From Streptomyces beijiangensis (GTDB taxonomy: Bacteria; Actinomycetota; Actinomycetes; Streptomycetales; Streptomycetaceae): DNA of 56,680 bases. The position numbers and the translations under genes were made by a program. Location of the stretch: assembly GCF_017315755.1 (NCBI RefSeq), contig NZ_JAFLRJ010000126.1:1-56680 (forward strand), given 5' to 3'. Each line of letters starts with the position of its first letter. Positions within the stretch are counted from its first letter, which is position 1. Under the pieces are notes generated by a model, which had not been told where the DNA came from, did not search any database, and saw only the letters and a list, made by a program, of their open reading frames with translations. Shown here in pieces: positions 32,702 to 41,153 of the stretch.

Positions 32702-33960
32702 GGGATCTCCATGGTCACCATGGTCGGACCGCCCGCGGGGCTGCTGACGGCCAGTACGCCGTCGAATGTACCGAGTCGGCGTTCGATCCCGCTCAGCCCG
32801 CTTCCGCCGCCGGCCGTCGCACCCCCGCTCCCGTTGTCGGTGACCGAGACCCGCAGCATCCCCGCGGAGTGGTGCATGTCCACCCAGATCCGGTCCGCGC
32901 CCGAGTGCTTGACCGCGTTGGTCAGCACCTCGCTCACGGCGAAGTACGCGGCCGACTCGACCGGCGCCCCGACCCGGCCGCCCGTCATCTCCACGTCGAC
33001 CTCCGTCGCGATCGGCAGCCGCAGCGCCAGGGCCCGTACGGCATCGCCCAGACCGCGCTCGGCGAGCACCGGCGGATGGATGCCGCGTACGAGATCGCGC
33101 AGCTCGGTCAGCGCCTCGGCCGAGGACTCGCGCGCCGTGGCCAGCATCTTCTTCGCCTGGTCCGGGTCCTTCTCGATGAGGGCCTCGATGGTCCCCAGGT
33201 TCATCCCCATGGCGACGAGCCTGGCCTGCGCCCCGTCGTGCAAGTCCCGCTCGATACGGCGCAGTTCGGCGGCCGAGGTGTCCACGGCGTCGTGCCGCGT
33301 CTCGGTGAGGCGGTCGACGCGCTGGGCGAGCTTCACCCTGCTGTCGGGGGCGAGCATGGAGCGGGTGAGGCGGAAGTGCGCGGTGACCAGTGCCCGGTTC
33401 ACGTACAGGCCGAGGACGATCCAGAACAGGCCGAGCAGGCCCGCGAGGAAGGCGGTGCGCCAGCCTTGGACGGGAATGAAGTCGTACCACCAGGCGCCGT
33501 CGGCCGAGTCGTACACCGCGGTCCACAGCCCGGCGGCGAGCGCGATGCCGTAGACCCCCTCGACGAGCAGCCCCGGTGCGAGGATCGCGGTGGCCGCGCC
33601 CGCCGTCATGTCGACAAGCAGCCACTTCAGATCGCGCCAGGTCGCCCCGTCCTTGAGCATCAGCGTGCAGCGCTCGACCTGTCCGGTGATGCCGGTGCGC
33701 AGGTCCCGGGGGTGCGGCCGGTACGGAACCGGGATGTGTAGGTCCGCCCACTCGGCGGCGAACAGCCGGCGCCGGTCGGCGTGTGCGCGCACCAGCGTCA
33801 GCACGGCGGGTGTGGTGAAGACACCGACCCCGATGGGGATCAGGGCGATCGACACGACGGACAGGACGAAGAGCACGATCGACGCGGTCCATCCGAGCAG
33901 CGCCAGTGCGAGCCCCTGGGCCCCGGCCTGCAGGGCATCACGTGCTCTCGTCGCATTCAT
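32686..33960 (-). CDS. NarL-type sensor histidine kinase
   Basis: A 424-residue kinase with two pairs of transmembrane helices (about 15-55 and 110-160) and a short sensor region. The HisKA_3 phospho-acceptor His is in RRIERDLHDGAQARL (near residue 213). The HATPase domain follows with EVLTNAVKHS and the G-box VTDNGSGG. A start at MNATRARD is chosen because the first helix follows; earlier in-frame starts would add an Arg/Gly-rich tail. It forms a pair with the overlapping response regulator. The stimulus is unknown. Confidence 0.92.
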   Translation of the reverse strand: MNATRARDALQAGAQGLALALLGWTASIVLFVLSVVSIALIPIGVGVFTTPAVLTLVRAHADRRRLFAAEWADLHIPVPYRPHPRDLRTGITGQVERCTLMLKDGATWRDLKWLLVDMTAGAATAILAPGLLVEGVYGIALAAGLWTAVYDSADGAWWYDFIPVQGWRTAFLAGLLGLFWIVLGLYVNRALVTAHFRLTRSMLAPDSRVKLAQRVDRLTETRHDAVDTSAAELRRIERDLHDGAQARLVAMGMNLGTIEALIEKDPDQAKKMLATARESSAEALTELRDLVRGIHPPVLAERGLGDAVRALALRLPIATEVDVEMTGGRVGAPVESAAYFAVSEVLTNAVKHSGADRIWVDMHHSAGMLRVSVTDNGSGGATAGGGSGLSGIERRLGTFDGVLAVSSPAGGPTMVTMEIPCELS

Positions 33961-34099
33961 CTGTACGTCCCATCCTCTGCGGCCCCGTCCTGAGGCCATG
34001 CCCCAGTGTTGCCGCAGAGGATCAGTCACGTCATTGGGTTCCGCCCCCGGATCGGGGTGTACCTAGGAACACCCTCCCGAGTCCTCCCGAGTGCGGCGA

Positions 34100-34666
34100 T
34101 CACGGTGCGTACTTGTACCCCACCCTGCGTACCGTCTGGATCGAGTGCCGGTGCTCGGCGCCCAGCTTGCGGCGCAGCCGCGCCACATGGACGTCGACGG
34201 TCCGGCCGTCGCCGACATGCCCGTAACCCCACACGGTCGTCACCAGCTGGTCGCGGGTGTGCACCCGGTGCGGGTGGGCGACGAGATGGGCGAGCAGTTC
34301 GAACTCCAGGTACGTCAGATCGAGGGCGTGCCCGTCGACCTCGGCGATGCGCTGCGCCGAGTCGATCCGTACGAGCTGACGGCCCGCCGTCGCCGCCTCC
34401 GCGGCCACCGGCTCGGGCTCGGGCTGCTGGTCGGCAGGGAGAAGCACCAGGTAGCCGATCATCGGTGGCTGGCCCGGCAGCGAGGGAAGCGTGTGCTGCG
34501 GCGCGGGCAGCCAGGTGGCGCCTGGCGGCAGCGGCGGCAGGAACGAGGAGGGATCAACGGGTGGGGCGACCTCGTCCCGGTCGACGGCTCGGAGCCGGTG
34601 CCGGTTGAGAGGGATAGGGGTGGCGGTCGCAGCGGTGGAGGCAGGGAAGGTTCGGGTGTTCGCCAT
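34100..34666 (-). CDS. Winged-helix (OmpR/PhoB-type) regulator without receiver
   Basis: 188 residues: a Pro-rich N-terminal half without recognisable domain and a C-terminal PhoB-type winged helix (LDLTYLEFELLAHLVAHPHR; QLVTTVWGYGHVGDGRTVDV; RRVGYKYAP). No phosphorylatable receiver is present, so it is an orphan regulator of the kind common in Streptomyces. ATG start. It lies 139 bp downstream of the kinase gene's start, on the same strand, but nothing links it to that pair. Confidence 0.88.
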   Translation of the reverse strand: MANTRTFPASTAATATPIPLNRHRLRAVDRDEVAPPVDPSSFLPPLPPGATWLPAPQHTLPSLPGQPPMIGYLVLLPADQQPEPEPVAAEAATAGRQLVRIDSAQRIAEVDGHALDLTYLEFELLAHLVAHPHRVHTRDQLVTTVWGYGHVGDGRTVDVHVARLRRKLGAEHRHSIQTVRRVGYKYAP

Positions 34667-34941
34667 GAGAGGTCAGCTCTTTCGCGCGGAGAGGTCGTCT
34701 GGGGGACGTACGTCGTGCGCGCGGGCCGAAGGCCTTCGACAGTGGATCGACGAGGGAGGCTTTAGAGGGCCGGCGCTTCCGTCGCGCGGCAACACACCCG
34801 GTCGAAGTCGTGATGCTGACGGGAGGGCCAGAACGGCTCAAGGTCGCTGCGACCTGTCGCGGTGTCCTGCTGATGGCTGGCCATGTGCCTATTGAAGCAG
34901 ATGCGGACGCATCACATCAGGGCCCTCTCAGCCAGTGGGCA
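34667..34941. other. 275-bp intergenic region upstream of the winged-helix gene
   Basis: It contains the promoter side of the winged-helix gene and the 3' side of the DUF6891 gene. A short GGTCG-CTG-CGACC repeat near 34850 is the only structure noticed. No gene is supported. Confidence 0.4.
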
Positions 34942-35880
34942 TCAGCCGGTGAGCCGCTTGCGCCAGTCCAGCGGCTCCACCGTGATCGATTCGTCCGGGG
35001 AACCGCTCCACTCCACCGGCAGCCCCGCACCGGCCAGAGCCGCGGTGACCTCGCTCCCGACCGCCGTCGTGGTCTCGGCCGAACCGTCGAAACCCCCGTA
35101 CATCAGCGTCAGTCCTTCCCCAAGCTCTCGGCTTCGCTCGAGCAGGGGAGACCCCATTCCTGCCGCCGCGCCTTCGGAGCACTGCGAGTGGAAGAACACA
35201 AAACCGCGCGCGTCCTCGCTCCCCGCCCCCCGTATCTCGCTGAGCCCGCAGTTGCGGCAGCAGGCGAAGTGCGCACGAGCGGTGATGCCCTGTTCCTCAA
35301 GTGCCGTGAAGACGGCCTCGATCCTCTCGGGGTCCGTCTCGCCCTCCCAGCCGGCCTGTTCCTCCAGGCGCTCCTGCCAGAGCCGGTGCACCAGCTCCCA
35401 GGCCTGCGGCTTGGACACCGGGCGGTAGTCCCCTTTGACGAGCCACTCCTCGGCGGCCTCGGCGAGCTGCACCCGTGTGAGGTAACCGACAGCGAGCAAC
35501 TCCCTTACATGTTCCTCGACTTGTACGCGCGCCCTCTCCTCGATCTCGGGCACCGTGAGGTCGAGGCGCTTCCATTCGACCCCCGCGTCCCAGCCCTCCT
35601 CACCCCGCGACCAGCCGACCATGATCTCGGCGACCCGGTCCTCCGTGGCGACCATCGACTGGAAATGGTCACCGGGCCCGCCCGCCCGGTGCTCCAACTG
35701 GTAGTCCCCGCCCGTCTCGTGCCAGACCTGGATGAAGAAATCCTGGTCCTGCGGTATCCGCTCCACAATGAGGAACTGGTCGTCATCGGGCCCGATCCGC
35801 CCCACCAGCTCGGTCAGCCGGGGTGCGGAGATCCGCTCGTATGCCTCGCCGGGTTCGGTCGTCACTCTGATCGCCAACAT
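34942..35880 (-). CDS. DUF6891 protein, interrupted in frame by a small repeat
   Basis: A 312-residue cytosolic protein. The N-terminal half resembles an immunity-type domain (LAIRVTTEPGEAYERISAPR). The C-terminal half matches DUF6891 (TALEEQGITARAHFACCRNC and the GFVFFHSQ stretch). Function unknown. The start at MLAIRV is chosen because an upstream ATG would run through the glnII terminator. Residues near 250-267 (GMGSPLLERSRELGEG) are encoded by a palindromic 43-bp repeat and probably form an inserted loop not present in relatives. Confidence 0.75.
   Translation of the reverse strand: MLAIRVTTEPGEAYERISAPRLTELVGRIGPDDDQFLIVERIPQDQDFFIQVWHETGGDYQLEHRAGGPGDHFQSMVATEDRVAEIMVGWSRGEEGWDAGVEWKRLDLTVPEIEERARVQVEEHVRELLAVGYLTRVQLAEAAEEWLVKGDYRPVSKPQAWELVHRLWQERLEEQAGWEGETDPERIEAVFTALEEQGITARAHFACCRNCGLSEIRGAGSEDARGFVFFHSQCSEGAAAGMGSPLLERSRELGEGLTLMYGGFDGSAETTTAVGSEVTAALAGAGLPVEWSGSPDESITVEPLDWRKRLTG
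35115..35157. repeat. Small dispersed palindromic repeat inserted within a coding sequence
   Basis: An element with the pattern CTTCCCCAAGCTCTCGGC, followed by TTCGCTCGAGCAGGGGAGACCCCAT. It has imperfect dyad symmetry (CCCC...GCTC...GAGC.GGGG). From memory it looks like a short repeat found many times in Streptomyces genomes, usually between genes. Here it is inside the DUF6891 gene without breaking the frame. Confidence 0.65.
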
Positions 35881-35913
35881 GACCACAGAGTGGCACGCCC
35901 CACTGACAACGAA

Positions 35914-35948
35914 CCGAGGGCGCCCACCGTGACAGTGGGCGCCCTCGG
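35914..35948 (-). terminator. Terminator of glnII
   Basis: CCGAGGGCGCCCAC (35914-35927), loop CGTGACA, GTGGGCGCCCTCGG (35935-35948): a perfect 14-bp stem, 20 bases past the glnII stop. Confidence 0.9.
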
Positions 35949-35968
35949 GGGACAACGGGTCCGGTCGG

Positions 35969-37000
35969 TCAGGCCTGGTCGGCCTTCTCCAGAGCGGCGC
36001 AGCACGTGTCGACGATCAGCCGGGTGACGACGTACGGGTCGACGTTGGCGTTCGGACGCCGGTCCTCGATGTAGCCCTTCTGGTCCTGCTCGACCTGCCA
36101 GGGGATACGGACCGATGCGCCGCGGTCGGAGACGCCGTAGCTGTACTCGTTCCACGGGGCGGTCTCGTGCAGACCCGTCAGACGCTCGTCGATGCCCGCG
36201 CCGTAGTGCTTGACGTGGTCCATCGGCTTCGAGCCCTCGCCGAGCGATTCGGCGGCGGTGATGATCGCCTCGTACCCCTCGCGCATCGCCCTGGTGGAGA
36301 AGTTGGTGTGCGCACCCGCGCCGTTCCAGTCGCCCTTGACCGGCTTCGGGTCCAGGGTTGCGGAGACGTTGAAGTCCTCGGCGGTGCGGTACAGCAGCCA
36401 GCGGGCGATCCACAGGTGGTCGGAGACCTCCAGCGGGGAGACCGGTCCGACCTGGAACTCCCACTGGCCCGGCATGACTTCGGCGTTGATGCCGGAGATG
36501 GCGAGTCCCGCGGCGAGGCAGTTGTCGAGGTGCTTCTCGACGATGTCGCGGCCGAAGATCTCGTCCGAGCCGACACCGCAGTAGTAGCCGCCCTGCGCGG
36601 CGGGGAAGCCGCCGACGGGGAAGCCGAGCGGGCGGGCGCCGTCGAAGAAGGTGTACTCCTGCTCGATGCCGAAGATCGGCTCCTGGCCCGCGAACTGCTC
36701 CGCGACCGGACGCAGCAGCGCACGCGTGTTGGACTCGTGCGGCGTCAGGTCGATGTTGAGGACCTCGCACATGACGAGGACGTTCTCGCCGCCGCGGATC
36801 GGGTCGGGACAGGTGAAGACCGGCTTGAGTACGCGGTCGGACGCGTGACCCTCGGCCTGGTTGGTGCTGGACCCGTCGAAGCCCCAGATCGGAAGCTCGG
36901 CCGACGTGTCGGTCAGGATCTTCGTCTTGGAACGGAGCTTGGCGGTCGGCTCGGTGCCGTCGATCCAGATGTACTCAGCCTTGAACGTCACGGAAGCCAT
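35969..37000 (-). CDS. glnII: Glutamine synthetase type II
   Basis: A 343-residue eukaryotic-like GSII that makes glutamine from glutamate, ammonia and ATP. Motifs: IWGFDGSSTNQAEGHASD, FGIEQEYTFFD (metal-binding Glu), GQWEFQVGP and NGAGAHTNFST. The adenylylation Tyr loop of GSI is absent, as expected. It is heat-labile and nitrogen-controlled in known streptomycetes. An 11-nt-spaced GlnR-like site lies 49-86 bases upstream. It is monocistronic and ends at a strong hairpin. Confidence 0.97.
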   Translation of the reverse strand: MASVTFKAEYIWIDGTEPTAKLRSKTKILTDTSAELPIWGFDGSSTNQAEGHASDRVLKPVFTCPDPIRGGENVLVMCEVLNIDLTPHESNTRALLRPVAEQFAGQEPIFGIEQEYTFFDGARPLGFPVGGFPAAQGGYYCGVGSDEIFGRDIVEKHLDNCLAAGLAISGINAEVMPGQWEFQVGPVSPLEVSDHLWIARWLLYRTAEDFNVSATLDPKPVKGDWNGAGAHTNFSTRAMREGYEAIITAAESLGEGSKPMDHVKHYGAGIDERLTGLHETAPWNEYSYGVSDRGASVRIPWQVEQDQKGYIEDRRPNANVDPYVVTRLIVDTCCAALEKADQA

Positions 37001-37048
37001 CCTTATGCGGGTGCAGCAGGTCTATGCCGGGAAGCTTCGCAATATGTG

Positions 37049-37086
37049 ATTTCCCGACGATTGCCCGCATGTGAACTACATGTTTC
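37049..37086 (-). promoter_or_regulatory. Candidate GlnR site upstream of glnII
   Basis: Read on the minus strand: GAAAC (37086-37082), 6, TTCAC (37075-37071), 6, GCAAT (37064-37060), 6, GAAAT (37053-37049). The 11-nt period is that of GlnR a/b boxes, but two boxes are weak. It also overlaps the palindrome CATGT-GAACT-ACATG. Known regulation of glnII by GlnR in Streptomyces supports it. Confidence 0.6.
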
Positions 37087-37109
37087 TCAGGTTTCCTGTG
37101 TTTTGCCCA

Positions 37110-37167
37110 GGGGGTGTCCGGCGGATCAGGCCGCCCGCGACCGCGGCATGATCCGCCGGGCACCCCC
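37110..37167. repeat. Long inverted repeat between divergent genes
   Basis: A 19-base left arm (37110-37128, GGGGGTGTCCGGCGGATCA) pairs with 37149-37167 with only one G-U type mismatch, around a 20-base GC-rich loop. It is between divergent genes, so it is not a terminator for either. It may be a REP-like element or act on the leader of the + strand oxidoreductase gene, whose start is 21 bases away. Confidence 0.7.
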
Positions 37168-37187
37168 TAGGGGGACAGACTGGGCGC

Positions 37188-38081
37188 ATGACACAGCTGC
37201 GCATCGGACTCCTCGGCACGGGCCCCTGGGCCGTCGCCACCCACGCCCCGGCCCTTGCCGCCCACCCCTCCGTCACCTTCAGCGGCGTATGGGGCCGGCG
37301 CCCCGAGGCGGCGGCCGAGCTGGCCGCCGCGCACTCCACGACCGCATACGACGACGTGGACGCCCTCTTCGCGGCGAGCGACGCCATCGCCTTCGCTCTC
37401 CCGCCGGACATCCAGGCCCCGCTCGCCGTACGCGCCGCGGCCGCCGGATGCCACCTCCTGCTCGACAAGCCGGTGGCGACGACGGCCGACGGTGCGCGGG
37501 CCGTGGCGGACGCGGCGGAGAAGGCCGCAGTCGCCTCGGTCGTCTTCTGCACGCTCCGCTTCGCCTCGGGCCCTGTCGAGTGGATCGAACGGCAGGCCGC
37601 CGCCGGCGATTGGTTCACCGCCTCCGCCCAGTGGCTGGGCGCGCTCTTCTCGCCGGGCTCGGACAGCCCGTTCGCCGCCTCGCCCTGGCGCAAGGAGAAG
37701 GGCGGCCTGTGGGACGTGGGCCCGCACGCCCTGTCCGTACTGCTGCCCCTGCTCGGCGACGTCACCCGCGTGACGGCCGCACCGGGCCCAGCCGACACCG
37801 TCCACCTCGTCCTGCGCCACACCTCGGGCGCCTCCAGTACGGCGACCCTCGGCCTGAGCGCGCCGCCCGCCGCCGCCGGGATGCGGGTGGAGCTGCGCGG
37901 CGAGCAGGGGGTCGTGACGATGCCGGAGTGGGACGGCGCGCGGGAGCCTTTCGCCGCGGCGGTGGACGCGCTGCTCGAATCCGTACGGACCGGACAGCCG
38001 CACCCGTGCGACGCGCGCTTCGGACAGCGCCTGACGGAGATCCTCGCGGAGGCCGAAGCTGCCCTGGAATCCGGCGTCTGA
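37188..38081 (+). CDS. Gfo/Idh/MocA-family oxidoreductase
   Basis: A 297-residue NAD(P)-dependent dehydrogenase-like protein. The N-terminal Rossmann motif is IGLLGTGPWAVATHAPAL; the family's catalytic Lys motif is LLLDKPVATT (near residues 91-100). The C-terminal beta domain has WRKEKGGLWDVGPHAL. Substrate not deducible; typical substrates are sugars or inositols. It is monocistronic, divergent from glnII and ends at two tandem hairpins. Confidence 0.9.
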   Translation: MTQLRIGLLGTGPWAVATHAPALAAHPSVTFSGVWGRRPEAAAELAAAHSTTAYDDVDALFAASDAIAFALPPDIQAPLAVRAAAAGCHLLLDKPVATTADGARAVADAAEKAAVASVVFCTLRFASGPVEWIERQAAAGDWFTASAQWLGALFSPGSDSPFAASPWRKEKGGLWDVGPHALSVLLPLLGDVTRVTAAPGPADTVHLVLRHTSGASSTATLGLSAPPAAAGMRVELRGEQGVVTMPEWDGAREPFAAAVDALLESVRTGQPHPCDARFGQRLTEILAEAEAALESGV

Positions 38082-38090
38082 CCGCACCCT

Positions 38091-38151
38091 GCGGGTCGTC
38101 GGCCACGACCCGCGAACCCTTGACCGCCTCCCTGCCACCCGGGAGGCGGTC
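38091..38151. terminator. Two tandem terminator hairpins
   Basis: First: GCGGGTCGT-CGGCC-ACGACCCGC (38091-38113). Second: GACCGCCTCCC (38122-38132), 8-base loop, GGGAGGCGGTC (38141-38151). They lie between the convergent oxidoreductase and ArsC-like genes and can serve both. Confidence 0.85.
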
Positions 38152-38184
38152 GTTCGCCGCCGGTATGCAGTCCCTCTGCGATCG

Positions 38185-38547
38185 CTAGGACCGCCCGAGC
38201 GCTTCCCGTACCGCCTCATCGGTCCGCCCCACCACGGCAGTTCCGTCGTCGGCGGTGATGATGGGCCGCTGGATGAGCTTCGGATGCGCCGCCAGCGCCG
38301 CGATCCACCGCCCGCGCGCCGTCTCGTCGCGCACCCACTCCTTCACCCCGAGCTCCTTGGCCTCGGCCTCCTGGGTGCGGGTGATGTCCCACGGCTCAAG
38401 GCCGAGCCGGCCGAGCACGGCCCGGATCTCGTCCTCGGTCGGTACGTCTTCCAGGTAGCGGCGGACGGTGTACGAAGCCCCTTCCCCGTCCAGCAGGTCG
38501 ACCGCGCTGCGGCACTTGGAACAAGCAGGGTTAAGCCAGATCTCCAT
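38185..38547 (-). CDS. ArsC/Spx-family protein (arsenate-reductase-like)
   Basis: A 120-residue thioredoxin-fold protein. The N-terminal MEIWLNPACSKCRSAVDLL holds a Cys-x-x-Cys with the ArsC-type first Cys, and LIQRPIITADDG is the typical resistance loop with Arg. Family members reduce arsenate with glutaredoxin, but many stand-alone streptomycete members have no ars neighbours and unknown roles, as here. The start at 38547 is chosen to match the family; upstream the frame runs into the divergent gene. Confidence 0.88.
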   Translation of the reverse strand: MEIWLNPACSKCRSAVDLLDGEGASYTVRRYLEDVPTEDEIRAVLGRLGLEPWDITRTQEAEAKELGVKEWVRDETARGRWIAALAAHPKLIQRPIITADDGTAVVGRTDEAVREALGRS

Positions 38548-38668
38548 GGGGCCAACGGTACTGTCCAAAGCCCGTCTGGCCAGCGGCGATTGACCGCGTT
38601 TGTCAGTGGGTCGCAGTAAAATGGAGGGAGTTCGCAAGGGTTCCACCACGAGCGCCTGGAGGTCGCGG

Positions 38669-38926
38669 ATGGCCGTAGCCACACTCACGACGGAGCCTCT
38701 TCTCAAGAAGCCACTGCCTGCCGGAAGGCCGCGCGAGTGGTACGTCGACCACAACCGCCGGCTGAAGGCGATGCGCCTGGCCATAGCCCTGCTCGACTCG
38801 GGGGTCTATCAGCCGGAGCAGGCCCCGAACATCAAGATACGGTCGACCGCCGCCCGTATCGGAATCCACCCGCCGTCCGACACCACGTGCCGGATGGTCC
38901 GTTTCCTGATCCGTTACGGACGCTGA
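38669..38926 (+). CDS. Small conserved protein of unknown function
   Basis: 85 residues, basic, with an Arg-rich middle (GRPREWYVDHNRRLKAMRLA) and the C-terminal RIGIHPPSDTTCRMVRFLIR. No domain recognised; a nucleic-acid-binding role is possible from its charge. The ATG at 38669 has GGAGG six bases upstream, which supports translation. It is divergent from the ArsC-like gene and followed by a degenerate hexamer repeat. Confidence 0.72.
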   Translation: MAVATLTTEPLLKKPLPAGRPREWYVDHNRRLKAMRLAIALLDSGVYQPEQAPNIKIRSTAARIGIHPPSDTTCRMVRFLIRYGR

Positions 38927-38970
38927 GTCCGGGTCCGGGTCCGGGTCCGGATCCGGATCCGAGTCCGAGT
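38927..38970. repeat. Degenerate GTCCGG hexamer array
   Basis: About seven tandem six-base units (GTCCGG, drifting to ATCCGG and GTCCGA) fill the space between the small gene's stop and the convergent YihY gene's stop. It looks like a slippage array rather than a regulatory element. Confidence 0.8.
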
Positions 38971-39857
38971 CAGAGCCGCTTCTCCGTCCGACCGGTGGCT
39001 TCCGAGGTCCGCAGCCACCGGTCGAACGGCTGCTCATGCGCGACGACGTACCCGAACGCGATCCCCACCGTGATGCAGGCGAAGAACACGATGAGCCACG
39101 ACAGCAGGGTGAACACCGCACCCAGCGGCCCGAATTGATCCACGCTGCGCTGCAGGGTGTGCGGTACGTACAGCCGTGAGCCCCAGCTGAGAGCCACCAC
39201 CGCGATCCCGGTGATCAGCGCCCCCGGCAGCAGGGGCAGCCATGGCAGGCGCGCGCCGAGCAGCAGATGCTGGGTCCACCACCAGAGCAGCACGCTCGCC
39301 ACCAGCGACAGCGGAAGGCCGAGCCACACCCCCACACCGAAGCCGTCGTGCAGTGCGCCCTGTGCGATCAGCGCTGCCAGCAGCACCACGAGCCACACCA
39401 CCCACCGCCACATCACCAGCCGCAGCCCGGCGGCCCGCAGATGCCAGGACCGCTCGCACACCCGCTGCAGCGCCCGGCTGCACGCGGTCGCCGACATCAG
39501 CGTCACCAGCACACCGACCGAGCCCGAGGTGTCCTTGATCTGGCCGCTGTCCGCGGTGAGCACGCCCTGCACCTGGTCCAGCGTCGCCCCGCCCAGCCCC
39601 ATCACCGAGCGCAGCGAGTTGACGAGCTGGTCCCGTACGGCCTGCGGTGCGAAGGCGCCGATCACGAAGAGCACCGGGATCGCGGAGAGGAAGGCCTGCG
39701 CGGCCAGCCGGGTCGCGCAGTCGAAGATGTTCACGGCGGTGAGCTGGCTCGCCACCCGCCCGACGAACGGCATCCGGTTCCACAGCGCGGTGATGGCCTG
39801 GATCGGGGAGGAGGAGGCGCTCATGGCCCCACCCTGCGGGCTGAGCTCCTCCGTCAC
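38970..39857 (-). CDS. YihY/BrkB-family membrane protein
   Basis: A 295-residue integral membrane protein with about six helices (for example AFLSAIPVLFVIGAF, VVWLVVLLAALIAQGAL, LPLLPGALITGIAVVAL, FTLLSWLIVFFACITVGI). The family was once called ribonuclease BN in error; transport is suspected. The GTG at 39857 gives the longest form; an ATG at 39824 (MSASSS), preceded by AGGGTGGGG, is an alternative start. Confidence 0.87.
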   Translation of the reverse strand: MTEELSPQGGAMSASSSPIQAITALWNRMPFVGRVASQLTAVNIFDCATRLAAQAFLSAIPVLFVIGAFAPQAVRDQLVNSLRSVMGLGGATLDQVQGVLTADSGQIKDTSGSVGVLVTLMSATACSRALQRVCERSWHLRAAGLRLVMWRWVVWLVVLLAALIAQGALHDGFGVGVWLGLPLSLVASVLLWWWTQHLLLGARLPWLPLLPGALITGIAVVALSWGSRLYVPHTLQRSVDQFGPLGAVFTLLSWLIVFFACITVGIAFGYVVAHEQPFDRWLRTSEATGRTEKRL

Positions 39858-39908
39858 CCCCGGGGCGCGCGTGGCGTTGGGCCGAACGGGATCGCCGGGC
39901 GCCCCGCG

Positions 39909-41132
39909 TTACGACGTCACAGCGGGCGCACCGTTCACACGAGCAGCATCCGTATCACCGGGAGCGGGAGCGGGAGCAGGGGCAGGAACTGGAGCGGCAC
40001 TCTTCCTGAGGGTGTCCAGAATCGCGATCCCCTGCCCGACGATCCCGGCGGCCATCTCGTTGACCCCCTCGGACCCGTTGAGCACGGTCAGCGTCGACCC
40101 CGCGATGCCGCGCGCCGCCGCGTCGGCCAGCGCGGGCAGATTCTCCACGACCCGGTTGGCGGCGATGAGCTGCTGGTTGCCGTCCTTGAGGGAAGCGGCG
40201 ACGACGGCGTACGCGTCGGCCTGCGCCTGGGCGATCGTCCGCTGGGTGTACGCCTCTCCGTCCGCCGCGAACTTCGCCCGGTCCCGCTGCGCTTCGGCGA
40301 GCGTCCGCTGCCGGTACGCCTCCGCGTCGGCCGGCCGCCGTACCTCCGCCTCAAGACGCTGCGCGGCGAGCTCCGCCTGACGCGCCGCGAGGGCGGTCTG
40401 CTCCTCGGTGACCTGCTGGGTGGCCCGCGCCTGCGCGAGCGGACCGGCCTGCGCGGCAATGGCGTTGGACTGCTCGGTCTGGGCGAGGAACCCGGCCCGC
40501 TTGATCGCGGTGTCCCGCGCGTACTCGGCCTTCAGCGCCTCGGCCTGCTGCTCGCGCTCGGTCGCCTCCTGATCGGCGCGCGCCTGCGCGATACGCGCCT
40601 GACTGGCGACGGCGGCGGCATGGGGAGCGGCGAGGTTGTTGATGTACCCGGTCGCGTCCGCGATCTCCTGGATCTGCAGCGCATCGACCACGATCCCGAG
40701 CTTCTCCATCTCGGTGTGGCTGCCCTCCTTCACCTCCTGTGAGACCCGGTCGCGCTCCCTGATGATCTGCTCGACGGTCAACCCGCCCACGATGGACCGC
40801 AGATGACCGGCGAAGATCCGCCCCACCAGCTCCTCCATCCGGTGCTGCTCGGTGAGGAAGCGGCGCGCCGCATTGGCGATGGAGACGGCGTCGTCCCCGA
40901 CCTTGAAGACGATGACGGCCCGCACATTGAGCCGGATCCCCTGCTGTGTCACACAGTCCTCGGTGATCTCGGCCTCCCGCAGCGCGAGCGAGAGTATCCG
41001 GGCCTTCTGCTTCACGGGCAGTACGAGGCTGCCGTGCCCGGTGACGATCCGGAACTGGGTGTTGAGCGCCTGACGCTTGGACCCTGAGATGAGGAGGGCC
41101 TCGTTGGGGGCCGGAACATGCCAGAAAAACAT
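39909..41132 (-). CDS. Flotillin-like SPFH protein
   Basis: A 407-residue membrane-associated scaffold. The SPFH/band-7 domain is near residues 10-190 (PAPNEALLISGSKRQ; LGIVVDALQIQEI). A long Ala/Glu/Gln-rich coiled coil follows (about 190-320), as in flotillins that organise membrane microdomains. The C-terminus ends in a Pro-Ala repeat (PVPAPAPAPAP) encoded by a slippage-prone GGAGCG repeat. No transmembrane hairpin is obvious. It is 21 bp after a 75-residue gene on the same strand, which may be its partner. Confidence 0.9.
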   Translation of the reverse strand: MFFWHVPAPNEALLISGSKRQALNTQFRIVTGHGSLVLPVKQKARILSLALREAEITEDCVTQQGIRLNVRAVIVFKVGDDAVSIANAARRFLTEQHRMEELVGRIFAGHLRSIVGGLTVEQIIRERDRVSQEVKEGSHTEMEKLGIVVDALQIQEIADATGYINNLAAPHAAAVASQARIAQARADQEATEREQQAEALKAEYARDTAIKRAGFLAQTEQSNAIAAQAGPLAQARATQQVTEEQTALAARQAELAAQRLEAEVRRPADAEAYRQRTLAEAQRDRAKFAADGEAYTQRTIAQAQADAYAVVAASLKDGNQQLIAANRVVENLPALADAAARGIAGSTLTVLNGSEGVNEMAAGIVGQGIAILDTLRKSAAPVPAPAPAPAPGDTDAARVNGAPAVTS

Positions 41133-41153
41133 GGGAGTTCTCCCGTACGTGTA

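Noticed and set aside
38927..38970. CRISPR-like tandem repeat
   Set aside because: Units are six bases with no spacers and no cas genes nearby.
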